Shown here in pieces: positions 1-9,759 of a stretch of 64,000 bases of DNA (positions are counted from its first letter, which is position 1; every line of letters begins with the position of its first letter). This DNA is from Guyparkeria hydrothermalis (lineage in GTDB: Bacteria > Pseudomonadota > Gammaproteobacteria > Halothiobacillales > Halothiobacillaceae). The position numbers and the translations under genes are program-made. The notes below the pieces were generated by a model, which saw only the letters and a list, made by a program, of their open reading frames with translations, made no database searches and had not been told where the DNA came from. The stretch is from NCBI RefSeq assembly GCF_023555375.1, contig NZ_JAJSEE010000003.1:1-64000 (forward strand), in the 5' to 3' direction.

Positions 1-52
1 GTTCGGTTGTTCCTCCAAACAGCGTAATAGGGTGGGAGCAGGCCATTCCATT

Positions 53-88
53 AAAAAAGCCCCGGGCCCTTGATCAGGGCACCGGGGC
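53..88 (-). terminator. Rho-independent terminator of the DsrE-family gene
   Basis: Read on the minus strand, a GC-rich stem (GCCCCGG-GCCCTGATC paired with its complement) is followed directly by six T residues. It lies just downstream of the stop codon at 112. The first 52 bases of the window hold no recognisable gene. Confidence 0.85.
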
Positions 89-111
89 GGCCTGCCTGCG
101 GGGTCCTGCCG

Positions 112-588
112 TTACGGGCGAACCAGCACGTAACCGGCGTCGACCAGGTCGAGGATGCGGGCGATGCCTGCCTCGACCGGCTCGGCGGCCGGGTTCATCG
201 CCGGTTCCTTGCCGAGCTTGCGGGTCGCGCCGGCAATCGAGTTCTTGCAGGCGGAGAAGCGCACGCCCTGGTCGGCCAGCGACTGGATGCGCTCGGCGTG
301 ATGGTTGTTGGCGAACAGCATGCTGATGCCGGGACCGAAGGCGACCACCTCGACGTCGATCTGGTCGGGGCCACCGCGCGCCTTCATCACGTTGTTGGCG
401 ACGTTGAGTACCAGGTTCTGGCGCTGCAGGTCGCTCTCCGTGATCTGCAGGACCAGGTGTTCCTTGGCCAGGGTGTTGCCACCGACCTGCTCGATCTTGT
501 CGGCGTCGGCGGCCTGTGCGGCGGTGCCGAAGGAAAACGCGGCGAGCAGCATCAGCCAGGCGGCCGGGAACAGGGAACGGGTTTTCAT
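112..588 (-). CDS. Exported DsrE-family protein
   Basis: A 158-residue protein with a Sec signal peptide (Lys/Arg start, hydrophobic core, AQA-A cleavage near residue 24), so it acts in the periplasm. The mature part resembles the DsrE/DsrF-like fold: a hydrophobic strand near VVAFGPGISML, and a conserved-type Cys in the segment RFSACKNS. Family members handle sulfur or persulfide groups, but the substrate here is unknown. The start at 588 is chosen because AGGAGG lies 8 bases upstream and the signal peptide begins there; a longer frame to 807 has no such support. It is monocistronic with its own terminator. Confidence 0.8.
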   Translation of the reverse strand: MKTRSLFPAAWLMLLAAFSFGTAAQAADADKIEQVGGNTLAKEHLVLQITESDLQRQNLVLNVANNVMKARGGPDQIDVEVVAFGPGISMLFANNHHAERIQSLADQGVRFSACKNSIAGATRKLGKEPAMNPAAEPVEAGIARILDLVDAGYVLVRP

Positions 589-1010
589 GAAAATCCTCCT
601 TGAGCGGTTTTTCGTCGGTTTTTGATTATCACGGGCATGAATTGCATCCCGCCGGTCAGCATACGTGCCGGAGCAGAAAACGGGGCCCATTTCGGGACCA
701 CTTCGCCGGTTAATTTTCGAATGGGGTATCAAGAAAATCTTGGCGGGAAACGGTGCCGAACCGTTCGCGTATCCCTGCCCGGCGCATGCGGGTGCCCGGC
801 AGGCCAAGCTGTTGACCTGACGCTATTTTTTAGCGAACATATCGATTATTCGATCGGCAGGCCTTCCGCCCGCCCCGTCCCACGTGGTTGCGATGTCGCC
901 CGACTCGCCGCCGACTTGCGTCCCGGACGGACCGTCGAGCCAATCCAACCGTTCATGCCACGCCGGCCCACCCGCGCGTGGCGTGGCAAAGGCGTGGTTG
1001 CTTAGATTAC
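589..1010. other. Intergenic region between divergent genes (422 bp)
   Basis: No convincing gene. It must hold the promoters of the divergent DsrE-family and phosphatase genes. It contains a plus-strand promoter candidate at 812-840 and an AT-richer patch around 820-860 with a small CGCTA/TAGCG inverted repeat. Confidence 0.6.
812..840 (+). promoter_or_regulatory. Candidate sigma-70 promoter for the phosphatase gene
   Basis: TTGACC at 812-817 and GAACAT at 835-840 are separated by 17 bases. The -35 is good and the -10 is weak. A CGCTA...TAGCG inverted repeat sits in the spacer. The start codon is 170 bases downstream, so the leader would be long. Confidence 0.35.
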
Positions 1011-1868
1011 ATGACGTTATTCAAACAGCTTTTGAAAAACCCGCGCGGTCGGGATTTCATCGTCGGCGATCTGCACGGCAGTCGGCCGCTGTTGGAAAAG
1101 ATCCTCGACAAGCACGACTTTTCCCCGGAACGGGATCGCGTCATCGCCGTCGGTGACCTGATCGACTACGGCGAGGATTCGCTGGGCACCCTGCGCCTGC
1201 TGGGCGAGCCCTGGTTCTTCTCGGTGGCTGGCAACCATGAGCGGGTGATTGCCAATCACCGCGATGCCCTGGCCGAACGCCAGTTGAGCAAGGCCCAGCG
1301 CGCCGACCTCGAGGCGATGGGCTCGGCCTGGCTGCTGGAGTCCTACGACAAGCTCAAGGACGACAAGTGGGACGACCTGATCACCGAGGTGATGAACCTG
1401 ATCAGCCAGATGCCGCTGATGATCCAGGTCGGTAACGGGCCGGCCGCGGTGGGCGTGGTGCACGCCGAACTGCCCCTGTGGGACTGGGACCAGAACATCG
1501 CCCGTCTCGAGCGGGTCAAGAAGATGACCTACTGGGCCTCGACCAAGGCCGACCCGCAACTCGACACCCTGCTGTGGGGACGCTCTCAGGTCCACGAGGT
1601 GCTCGAGGGCAAGCGGCCCGAACGCAGCGTGCGCGGGATCGACTGGGTCATCGCCGGGCACACCATCACCGGCCAGCCGGTTCGTGACGGCAACCGCCTC
1701 TGGATCGACTGCGGTGCGTGGGACGAACGGCCCGGCCGTGGGCTGGCGTTGGTCGAGGTGGGCGATACCCTCGCCGTCAGCGCGCACTACCATGACCCCA
1801 GCGTGCGAACGCATCGGTTCGTGCGCCGCGGCCACCACTTCCATTCCGTGATCGACGCCACCGGTTGA
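1011..1868 (+). CDS. Serine/threonine-type metallophosphatase (PrpA-like)
   Basis: A 285-residue calcineurin-like phosphoesterase. Metal-binding motifs appear in order: GDLHG near residue 19, GDLIDYGEDS near 48, the GNHE box near 73, a His in VVHAELP and the C-terminal GHT near 216. This order is typical of bacterial PrpA/PrpB-type phosphoprotein phosphatases; the physiological substrate is not predictable. The ATG at 1011 gives a start just before the first motif; the frame extends upstream without homology or a ribosome site. A 60-codon ORF follows after 4 bases and is probably translationally coupled. Confidence 0.85.
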   Translation: MTLFKQLLKNPRGRDFIVGDLHGSRPLLEKILDKHDFSPERDRVIAVGDLIDYGEDSLGTLRLLGEPWFFSVAGNHERVIANHRDALAERQLSKAQRADLEAMGSAWLLESYDKLKDDKWDDLITEVMNLISQMPLMIQVGNGPAAVGVVHAELPLWDWDQNIARLERVKKMTYWASTKADPQLDTLLWGRSQVHEVLEGKRPERSVRGIDWVIAGHTITGQPVRDGNRLWIDCGAWDERPGRGLALVEVGDTLAVSAHYHDPSVRTHRFVRRGHHFHSVIDATG

Positions 1869-1872
1869 GCCC

Positions 1873-2055
1873 ATGCCCGATCTTCACCGCCTCTCACTGA
1901 CGGAACTGCGCCGCCTGATCGAGGTGGCGCGTGCCGAGTTGGATAGCCGCGAGCGCGAGCCGGTCGACGAACAGACCGTGCTCAAGTCGCTGGAGTTGGA
2001 CTTGAAGCGGCACCACCGCCGCAAGGACGAGGATCGCTTCAATCCGTTTGCGTGA
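1873..2055 (+). CDS. Small charged hypothetical protein
   Basis: A 60-residue, highly charged, probably helical protein (LSLTELRRLIEVARAELDSR) with a His/Arg/Lys-rich C-terminus. I do not recognise it. It starts 4 bases after the phosphatase stop, with no clear ribosome site of its own, and is closed by a strong terminator. That supports a real two-gene transcript. It has no signal peptide or Cys. Confidence 0.6.
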   Translation: MPDLHRLSLTELRRLIEVARAELDSREREPVDEQTVLKSLELDLKRHHRRKDEDRFNPFA

Positions 2056-2078
2056 CTCGGGCGCCGTTTCCGGCCCAA

Positions 2079-2108
2079 GAAAAAAGCCCCTCGATCGAGG
2101 GGCTTTTT
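2079..2108. terminator. Bidirectional terminator between the small ORF and purH
   Basis: A perfect palindromic stem (AGCCCCTCGA/TCGAGGGGCT) is flanked by an A run on the left and a T run on the right, so it can end transcription from both converging genes. Confidence 0.9.
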
Positions 2109-2129
2109 CGTTGCCGGGATGGCGCTCGC

Positions 2130-3692
2130 TCAGTGGCGGAAGTGACGCATGCCGGTGAACACCATCGCGATGCCGTGTTCGTCGGCCGCGTCGATCACCT
2201 CCTGGTCGCGCATCGAGCCCCCCGGCTGGATCACGGCCTTGATGCCCGCCTCGGCGGCGGCGTCGATGCCGTCACGGAACGGGAAGAAGGCATCCGAGGC
2301 CATCACCGAGCCCTCGACCGGCAGGCCGGCATCGGCCGCCTTGATGCCGGCGATGCGCGCCGAGTAGACGCGGCTCATCTGGCCGGCCCCCACCCCGATG
2401 GTCTGCTGGCCGCTGGCGTAGACGATGGCGTTCGACTTGACGAACTTGGCCACCTGCCAGGCGAACAGCAGATCCTGGATCTCCGCCTCGTCCGGCGCGC
2501 GTCGGGTGACGATCTTCAGATCCTCCGCACCGACCAGACCATGGTCGAAGTCCTGGACCAGCAGCCCGCCGCCGATGCGCTTGAAGTCCATGCCGGGGGC
2601 CGGCTTGACCGACCAGTCGTCGATGGCCAGTGCGCGCACGTTGGGCTTGGCGGCCAGCTCGGAGGCGGCATCCGCGCCGATCTCGGGGGCGATGATCACC
2701 TCGACGAACTGGCGCTCGACGATACTGCGCGCGGTGTGCGCGTCCAGCGGGCGGTTGAAGGCGATGATGCCGCCGAAGGCCGAGGTCGGGTCGGTGGCGA
2801 AGGCGCGATCGTAGGCGGTGGTGATGTCGTCGCCGGTGGCCACGCCGCAGGGGTTGGCGTGCTTGACGATCACGCAGGCCGGGCGATCGAACTGCTTGAC
2901 GCACTCGAGTGCCGCGTCGGCATCGGCGAGGTTGTTGAAGGACAACGGCTTGCCCTGGACGATGCGGGCACGGGCCAGCGTGCCCGGCGCGGCGTCCGGC
3001 TCGACGTAGAAGGCCGCCTTCTGGTGCGGGTTCTCGCCGTAGCGCAGGTCCATGGACTTGTTCAGCGGCAGGTGCCAGGTCGGGGCGAACGCGCTGTCCT
3101 CGAACTGGCGGCCCAGGTAGTCGGCGATCATGCCGTCGTACTGGGCGGTGTGGCTGAAGGCCGCCCCGGCCAGGCGTTGGCGGGTGGCCATGGAGATGCC
3201 CTCGCCGTTGATCTCCCCGAGTACGACCTCGTAGTCGGCCGGGTTGACCACGATCGCCACGTCGTTGTGGTTCTTCGCCGCGGCGCGGACCATGGCCGGC
3301 CCGCCGATGTCGATGTTCTCGATCGCCGTGGGCAGGTCGCAGTCCGGGTCGGCGACGGTGCGGGCGAACGGGTAGAGGTTGACCACCACCAGGTCGATCG
3401 GGGTGATGCCGTGGGTGGCCATCACTTCGTCGTCGGTGCCGCGACGGCCGAGAATGCCGCCGTGGATCAGCGGATTGAGCGTCTTGACCCGCCCGGCCAT
3501 GATCTCCGGGAAGCCGGTCACGTCACTGACCTCGCGCACCGGCACGTCGTTCTCGCGCAACAGACGGGCCGTGCCACCGGTGGACAGCAGTTCCACGCCA
3601 GCGGCGTGCAGGCCCTGGGCCAGCCCCAGGATTCCGGTCTTGTCGGAAACGCTCAGCAGGGCGCGGCGCGGCTTGACGGCATGATGGCTCAT
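2130..3692 (-). CDS. purH: Bifunctional AICAR transformylase / IMP cyclohydrolase
   Basis: Cytoplasmic enzyme for the last two steps of de novo IMP synthesis. The 520-residue length is normal for PurH. The N-terminal cyclohydrolase (MGS-like) domain begins with [13 protein letters not shown] and contains the STGGTA segment. The C-terminal AICAR formyltransferase domain contains [14 protein letters not shown] and [12 protein letters not shown]. The ATG at 3692 starts just before the first domain. It is a single gene; upstream lies repeat element A and then a dehydrogenase gene on the same strand. Confidence 0.97.
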   Translation of the reverse strand: MSHHAVKPRRALLSVSDKTGILGLAQGLHAAGVELLSTGGTARLLRENDVPVREVSDVTGFPEIMAGRVKTLNPLIHGGILGRRGTDDEVMATHGITPIDLVVVNLYPFARTVADPDCDLPTAIENIDIGGPAMVRAAAKNHNDVAIVVNPADYEVVLGEINGEGISMATRQRLAGAAFSHTAQYDGMIADYLGRQFEDSAFAPTWHLPLNKSMDLRYGENPHQKAAFYVEPDAAPGTLARARIVQGKPLSFNNLADADAALECVKQFDRPACVIVKHANPCGVATGDDITTAYDRAFATDPTSAFGGIIAFNRPLDAHTARSIVERQFVEVIIAPEIGADAASELAAKPNVRALAIDDWSVKPAPGMDFKRIGGGLLVQDFDHGLVGAEDLKIVTRRAPDEAEIQDLLFAWQVAKFVKSNAIVYASGQQTIGVGAGQMSRVYSARIAGIKAADAGLPVEGSVMASDAFFPFRDGIDAAAEAGIKAVIQPGGSMRDQEVIDAADEHGIAMVFTGMRHFRH

Positions 3693-3776
3693 GGTGGGTA
3701 CCCGGTAATCTCAGCGGTAAGTGGTGTCGGCTGCCCCGACGGGCGGGACGCAAACCGCGCATTGTACCCGCTCTTA

Positions 3777-3936
3777 GGGAAGGTCTGCACGCCTAGCCAA
3801 CGCCCCTGGCTTACCGGCTTGTTCGCCATCAAGACGCCGGACCGAGGACGGGCTCATTGCCCGTCGAGGGACGGCTGCGCCGAGTGCGGGCAAACCCGCG
3901 AGCCAGAGATGCCATGGAATCGTGCAGATCTTCCCC
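3777..3936 (-). repeat. Terminal-inverted-repeat intergenic element, copy A (160 bp)
   Basis: Ends are GGGAAGGTCTGCACG (left) and CGTGCAGATCTTCCCC (right), near-perfect inverted copies. The core (GGCTTACCGGCTTGTTCGCC onward, and the GCCGAGTGCGGGCAAAC part) is the reverse complement of the cores of copies B and D, so this copy is in the minus orientation. It lies between purH and the dehydrogenase gene. It encodes no plausible protein. No clear target-site duplication is visible. Confidence 0.8.
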
Positions 3937-3973
3937 GACCCTTGTTGAGCCGCCGCGCCCCCGTCGAGGAGGC

Positions 3974-4834
3974 TTAGTGCGTGGTGGCCTGCTCGCGCAC
4001 GATGCTCTCGAACAGCGAGGAGTAGTCGTGGTTGCCGTGGCCGGCGTAGATCCCTTCCTCCAGCACGTGCTGCAGCCCGATCAGCAGGTGGGTGTCGATG
4101 CCCTGCCCGCCGGCGCTCTGGGTGAACAGGCGGATGTCCTTGAGCAGGTGCTTCAACGGGAAATTGGCCTTCTCGAACGAGTGGCCGAGCATGTTGTCGA
4201 GCTTCTTGTCGAAGGTGGGGGCGTAGAGGGCCGACTCGCGCAGCGTGGCCATGAACTTGTCGACGTCGACGCCTTCGCGCTGCACCAGCCCGAGGCTCAT
4301 GGAGAAGGCGGCGGTGAGCGAGCCGATCAGCTGGTTGAAGGCGAGCTTGGCACCGGCACCGCTTCGAATCTCACCGAAGTGGGTCGGTGTGCCCAGCGTG
4401 CGCAGCAGCGGGTCAAGGCGCTCGACCAGGTCGGCCTCGCCGCCGAGCAGCAGTTGCAGGGTGCCGCTTTGCGCCTGCGGGATGGAACCGAGCACCGGGG
4501 CCTCGAGGTACTGGCCGCCCAGCGCCTCGACCCGGCGGGCGATCTCGGCCGACTCGGACGGAGCGATGGTCGAGCTGTTGATCACCACGTGGTCGCGAAC
4601 GCCGGCCTCGCCCAGCGTGTCGATCACCTCGCGACAGGCCTTGTGGTCGCTGACCATGAGCCAGAGCGTTTCGGCACGATCGGCAAGTTCGGCCAGGTTG
4701 GCGGCGGTGGGGATGTCCTCGATCTCGCGCGGGTGACGGTTATACCCGGTCACCGCCCAGGCCGACTGGGCGAGGCGTCGGGCCATGGCAGTGCCCATCA
4801 GTCCGAGGCCGATCACTCCGATCGTGGTGTTCAT
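3974..4834 (-). CDS. NAD(P)-dependent beta-hydroxyacid dehydrogenase (HIBADH family)
   Basis: A 286-residue protein of the 3-hydroxyisobutyrate / tartronate-semialdehyde / GLYR reductase family. The N-terminal Rossmann fold has GLGLMG at residues 9-14. The family substrate loop is seen as LEAPVLGSIPQAQSGTL, and the catalytic Lys lies in GAGAKLAFN. The substrate cannot be named from sequence. The ATG at 4834 has GAGGG upstream. It stands alone between element A and the divergent dgt gene. Confidence 0.85.
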   Translation of the reverse strand: MNTTIGVIGLGLMGTAMARRLAQSAWAVTGYNRHPREIEDIPTAANLAELADRAETLWLMVSDHKACREVIDTLGEAGVRDHVVINSSTIAPSESAEIARRVEALGGQYLEAPVLGSIPQAQSGTLQLLLGGEADLVERLDPLLRTLGTPTHFGEIRSGAGAKLAFNQLIGSLTAAFSMSLGLVQREGVDVDKFMATLRESALYAPTFDKKLDNMLGHSFEKANFPLKHLLKDIRLFTQSAGGQGIDTHLLIGLQHVLEEGIYAGHGNHDYSSLFESIVREQATTH

Positions 4835-5097
4835 GGCAGTGCCCTCTTCGCTGTTCGGTGCTGCGGATGGTCGCTCGCCACAATCGCGCGGGGCACGGTC
4901 CGTCGTCGGGTGGATTGCGGCGGGTGTACGTTATGCTTGCGCCAGCGGCCGTTCGTTTCCCTGTCGCCACTGGTGGGTTCACGGGCCTTTCAGGCCTCTG
5001 ATTCGGCCTAAGGAGGCTAGCAGAAGCCGGTGGTGATTTCCGGGGTCGACAGGCCCATGTTCCGACTAGTCCCAGGCCACTCTCCCAAGGATGCGTG

Positions 5098-6540
5098 ATG
5101 AGGCAGGATCTCGACAGCCACTGGCGCCGCTGGCTCAATTCCGACCGCCGCCGACCCCGTAGCGGGCAGGGTAATCTCCTGGCGACGGTGCCGGCGCAGA
5201 CGCGCACGGCCATCGAGCGCGACTACGACCGGGTGCTGTTCTCCACCCCGGTGCGGCGCATGGCGGACAAGACGCAGGTCTTCCCGCTGGATCGGTCCGA
5301 CAGCGTGCGCACCCGACTGACGCACTCGCACGAGGTGGCCAACCTGGCCCGCTCGGTGGGCATCGATCTCGTCTTCCACCACGGCGTGGCCGCGGGCTTG
5401 CCCGAGGCATTGCGCGACGTCCCCGCCCTGCTGGCCACCATCGGCCTGGCCCACGATCTGGGCAACCCGCCGTTCGGTCACCAGGGCGAGGATGCGATCG
5501 CACGCTGGTTCGAGATCAACCGTGCCGAGGTGCTGGATGCCGAGCCGGCGCTGAGCGCGGCGATGAAGCAGGACTTCCTGCGCTTCGAGGGCAACGCCCA
5601 GACCTTGCGCCTGCTGACCAAGCTCCAGCTGATCAACGACGACTACGGCCTGAACCTGACGCTCGCGAGCCTCGCCGCCCTGGTGAAGTACCCTGCGGCC
5701 AGCGACGAGATCGACCGGTCGCGCGTCACCCACAAGAAGCACGGCTATTTCCAGTCCGAGCGGGCCCTGATGGACGAGGTCTGGGCCGGGACGGGACTCG
5801 CTCCCGGCCAACGCCACCCGCTGACCTGGATCATGGAGGCCTGCGACGACATCGCCTACTCGGTGCTGGATGCCGAGGACGCGGTCAAGAAGGGGTTGCT
5901 GTCGTTTTCCGATACCATCGCCTTCCTGCGCCACGAGGCGCCCGACGACCCGGTGGTCACGGCGGTCTGCGACGCGGCGGCCGCCGAGCACAAGGCCTAC
6001 CGCCAGGAGCGCCTTTCGCCGGACGAGCTCAACGACATCTCCATGCAGACCTTCCGCATCCGCGCGATCGGCGCGTTGATGGAGGCGATCGGCGAGGTGT
6101 TCATCGATTCGCTGCCAGCCATGGCCGAGGGGGGCTTCGAACAGGAGCTCGTGGACGCCTCGCGTGGCGGGCGTCTGCTGGCCGCGCTCAAGGCCTGCAA
6201 CTGGCAGCACGCCTACCGGCACAAGTCGGTGCTGCGCGTCGAGCTGACCGGCCTGAGGGTCATCCACGGCCTGATGGACGCCTTCTGGTACGCGATCACC
6301 CGGCGCGATGATCCCGACGACCCGGCCAGCCAGCGATCCACGCCGCTGGCCGGCTACCTCTATCAGCGCATCTCGGAGAACTACCGGCGGGTGTTCGAGT
6401 CACCGGGCAACCCGATGCCGATCCGTTATCGCGAGGCGCAGCTGCTGACCGACATGATCTCCGGGATGACCGACAGCTTCGCCGTCAGCCTGTTCGAGGA
6501 ATTCCGCGAGGTGGGTTTCCGCCCGACCACGCAGGCCTGA
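5098..6540 (+). CDS. dgt: Deoxyguanosinetriphosphate triphosphohydrolase-like protein
   Basis: A 480-residue HD-domain dNTPase that splits dGTP (or dNTPs) to nucleoside and triphosphate. The HD metal site is visible as TRLTHSHEVANLARSVG followed by LAHDLGNPPFGHQGEDAI, the Dgt signature. The substrate region YFQSERALMDE and the ACDDIAYSVLDAEDAVKKG motif also fit. The ATG at 5098 has AAGGA 6 bases upstream, better than the overlapping GTG at 5095. The YfbR-like nucleotidase follows in the same direction, so the pair may act together in nucleotide-pool control. Confidence 0.93.
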   Translation: MRQDLDSHWRRWLNSDRRRPRSGQGNLLATVPAQTRTAIERDYDRVLFSTPVRRMADKTQVFPLDRSDSVRTRLTHSHEVANLARSVGIDLVFHHGVAAGLPEALRDVPALLATIGLAHDLGNPPFGHQGEDAIARWFEINRAEVLDAEPALSAAMKQDFLRFEGNAQTLRLLTKLQLINDDYGLNLTLASLAALVKYPAASDEIDRSRVTHKKHGYFQSERALMDEVWAGTGLAPGQRHPLTWIMEACDDIAYSVLDAEDAVKKGLLSFSDTIAFLRHEAPDDPVVTAVCDAAAAEHKAYRQERLSPDELNDISMQTFRIRAIGALMEAIGEVFIDSLPAMAEGGFEQELVDASRGGRLLAALKACNWQHAYRHKSVLRVELTGLRVIHGLMDAFWYAITRRDDPDDPASQRSTPLAGYLYQRISENYRRVFESPGNPMPIRYREAQLLTDMISGMTDSFAVSLFEEFREVGFRPTTQA

Positions 6541-6609
6541 GGGCGGTGGCGCCCCGCTTGGCCCGGTGACGATTGCCGACCGACTTGCCAGAAATTGACC
6601 AGGAGCCCG

Positions 6610-7224
6610 ATGAACGATTCCGACCAGAGTCCCGAGAAAAGCCACTTCTTCGCCTACCTCTCGCGGATGAAGTACATCTATCGCTGGGGGCTGATGCGCA
6701 ACACGCGCAGCGAGAACGTGCAGGAACACAGTCTGCAGGTGGCGATGATCGCCCATGCGCTGGCGGTGATCGGCAACCAGGAGTTCGGCGAGGCCAACGA
6801 CGTCGGCCGGGTGGTCAGCGTCGCGCTCTACCACGACGCCTCGGAGATCATCACCGGTGACCTGCCCACGCCGGTGAAGTACTTCCGCGAGGACATCCGC
6901 GATTCCTACAAGGCCCTCGAGGCGCACGCCGAGCGCAAGATCATCGGCCTGCTGCCCGAGTCATTGCAGGAATCGTTCGCCGAGGTGATCGAGAGCGCCC
7001 GTATCGAGCCCGGGGTGCTGCGGCTGGTCAAGGCCGCCGACTCGCTGTCGGCCTACTTGAAGTGCATCGAGGAGCGCGCGGCCGGCAACCAGGAGTTTCG
7101 CCGCGCCGAGGAGTTCCTGCAGGGCAAGCTCGACGAGATGACCGACCTGCCGGCGGTGGGCTTCTTCCGCGAGCGCTTCGTCGACGCCTTCGAGCTGACC
7201 CTCGACGATCTCAGTCACGACTGA
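6610..7224 (+). CDS. yfbR: 5'-deoxynucleotidase (YfbR-like HD hydrolase)
   Basis: A 204-residue HD-domain nucleotidase that dephosphorylates deoxynucleoside 5'-monophosphates. Seen are SHFFAYLSRMKYIYRWGLMRN, the His motif ENVQEHSLQVA, the HD pair in ALYHDASEIITGDLPTPVKY, and a late KAADSLSAYLKC segment, all characteristic of YfbR. AGGAG at 6601-6605 decides the ATG at 6610. It lies 69 bases after dgt on the same strand. Confidence 0.92.
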   Translation: MNDSDQSPEKSHFFAYLSRMKYIYRWGLMRNTRSENVQEHSLQVAMIAHALAVIGNQEFGEANDVGRVVSVALYHDASEIITGDLPTPVKYFREDIRDSYKALEAHAERKIIGLLPESLQESFAEVIESARIEPGVLRLVKAADSLSAYLKCIEERAAGNQEFRRAEEFLQGKLDEMTDLPAVGFFRERFVDAFELTLDDLSHD

Positions 7225-7264
7225 GCCGACCCGTAAGCGGATCACCTTGCGCCCTGGGGCACCC

Positions 7265-8167
7265 CTATCGGTCGGCGTGGGCGGCGGGTTCGCCCTCGTC
7301 GCGGTCGGCGGTCGCGTCCGCGGTCTCGTCGTCGTAGAAGGTCCGCCGCGAGATCTGGCAGAAGGCGCCCTGGCGCTTGATGAAGTGGATCGAGCCGGCC
7401 ACCACCAGTCCACCGATCACCAGCAGCAACAGGCTGCTCTGCACGTAGCCGAGCGTGACGATGGCCACGCCCACCAGGCCGACGTGGCGTGCCTGGATGC
7501 GCAGCAGGTCCTCGTGCGGCTGGGACAGGGCGGCCAGGGCCGCCCATTCGATCGCCAGCACGATCAGCAGCACCAGCGGGGCGACGGCCACGGCCGGGTA
7601 GGCGACCGCGATCGCGCCCAGCACGCCGATGATCACCAGCACCGCCCACTGGGCGAGACGCTGGTTGCGCGAGCCCCGGTTGCCGGCGCGCAGCGTGCCC
7701 TTCAGGCGTAGCCAGTGGATCAGACCGGTAATGCCGGTCCAGACCCCGATGAAGATGCCCAGCACCGCCGCCAGGCGCAGATCCCAGGCACCGACGTAGC
7801 GGGTGGTCTGCTCCCAGCCGATCACGCCCAGCAGGGTGATGGTGATGCCACTGCCGATCAGCACGATCGCCGCGCCGCGCACCAGGTCGATCAGGCGGGT
7901 GTCCTGGTCACGGCTGGCGCGATACCACGGCGCGGCGGCCACGCCGAAGGCGAGTGCGGCGATCGCGAGCCACGCCTTCCAGCCCATGCCGGGCAGGTCA
8001 CCCGCTGCGCCCGGGAAGAGCGCACCGGCGAGCACGATCAGGATCGCCAGCGGCAGGGCCCACATCCAGACCCGCCGGCGCCCCGGGTGGGTCAGCGCCG
8101 AGAGGGTGATCAGCACCAAGCCGAGTGCGAACCAGCCGGCGTTGTCGATCATCAGTCCGATACCCAT
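7265..8167 (-). CDS. Multi-pass inner-membrane protein of unknown function
   Basis: About 300 residues with roughly eight hydrophobic segments separated by short Arg-rich loops, and a charged acidic C-terminal tail rich in Asp/Glu (DDETADATADRDEGE). I do not recognise a family. The start is taken at the ATG at 8167, which overlaps the previous stop by one base (TGATG) and has AGGAGG 7 bases upstream. Tight coupling to the 118-residue membrane protein suggests the two work as one complex. trxB lies upstream on the same strand. Confidence 0.65.
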   Translation of the reverse strand: MGIGLMIDNAGWFALGLVLITLSALTHPGRRRVWMWALPLAILIVLAGALFPGAAGDLPGMGWKAWLAIAALAFGVAAAPWYRASRDQDTRLIDLVRGAAIVLIGSGITITLLGVIGWEQTTRYVGAWDLRLAAVLGIFIGVWTGITGLIHWLRLKGTLRAGNRGSRNQRLAQWAVLVIIGVLGAIAVAYPAVAVAPLVLLIVLAIEWAALAALSQPHEDLLRIQARHVGLVGVAIVTLGYVQSSLLLLVIGGLVVAGSIHFIKRQGAFCQISRRTFYDDETADATADRDEGEPAAHADR

Positions 8168-8523
8168 CACGCCCCCTCCTTGCCGGTCCGCTCGTGGGCG
8201 AACTGCCGTTCACGGTCGGCCTCGTCGAGCAGGTCCTGCTCGTCGGGCTCGTCCGCCGGCTCGGCATGCACTTCCTGGCGCAGCAGCAGGAAGGCGGTCG
8301 CCGCGGCCTGCGCAGCGAAGAACACCGCGACGGTCGACAGCACCAGCTCGAGCGCGCTTTGCGAGGTCAAGAGCGCGCTGACGGCCGCGACCACCAGGAA
8401 TCCCGCCAGGGTGGTCACGATCAACAGCCCCCGGCCGCAGTGTTCCCGTTCGGCACGCAGCGCGCCGGTCAGGCCGAGCGCCAGTGCCAGCAGCACCACG
8501 TAGGCGGCGATGGTTGGATCCAT
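8167..8523 (-). CDS. Small membrane protein of unknown function
   Basis: A 118-residue protein with about three hydrophobic segments in the first 80 residues, then a polar acidic tail (VHAEPADEPDEQDLLDEADR). Its stop overlaps the start of the following membrane-protein gene by one base. I do not recognise either partner. It lies 68 bases downstream of trxB on the same strand. Confidence 0.6.
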   Translation of the reverse strand: MDPTIAAYVVLLALALGLTGALRAEREHCGRGLLIVTTLAGFLVVAAVSALLTSQSALELVLSTVAVFFAAQAAATAFLLLRQEVHAEPADEPDEQDLLDEADRERQFAHERTGKEGA

Positions 8524-8591
8524 GTCGGTGTTCCTTCGGTCGTGATGGCCGGTCGTCGGACCGGCCGGATGAAGCGGCGAGTCGTGCCGGA

Positions 8592-9659
<1,068 letters not shown>

Positions 9660-9759
9660 CTAGAATGACCCGGTATTCGGGTTCGGCGATGCCTCGCGAG
9701 GCGTCGACCGGGCACGACCAGACTGTAGGATACTCGTCGAAAATTGTTGAGGCCATCGA

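Noticed and set aside
622-1005. 127-codon open frame between the DsrE-family and phosphatase genes
   Set aside because: No ribosome site, odd composition, no recognisable fold; the region is better read as a divergent promoter region.
2052-3977. Open frame of 641 codons antisense to purH
   Set aside because: Shadow of a clear purH gene; no motif or ribosome site.
7265-8167. Membrane protein as an NAD(P) transhydrogenase beta-subunit fragment
   Set aside because: Only general hydrophobicity is shared; no nucleotide-binding domain or signature is present.
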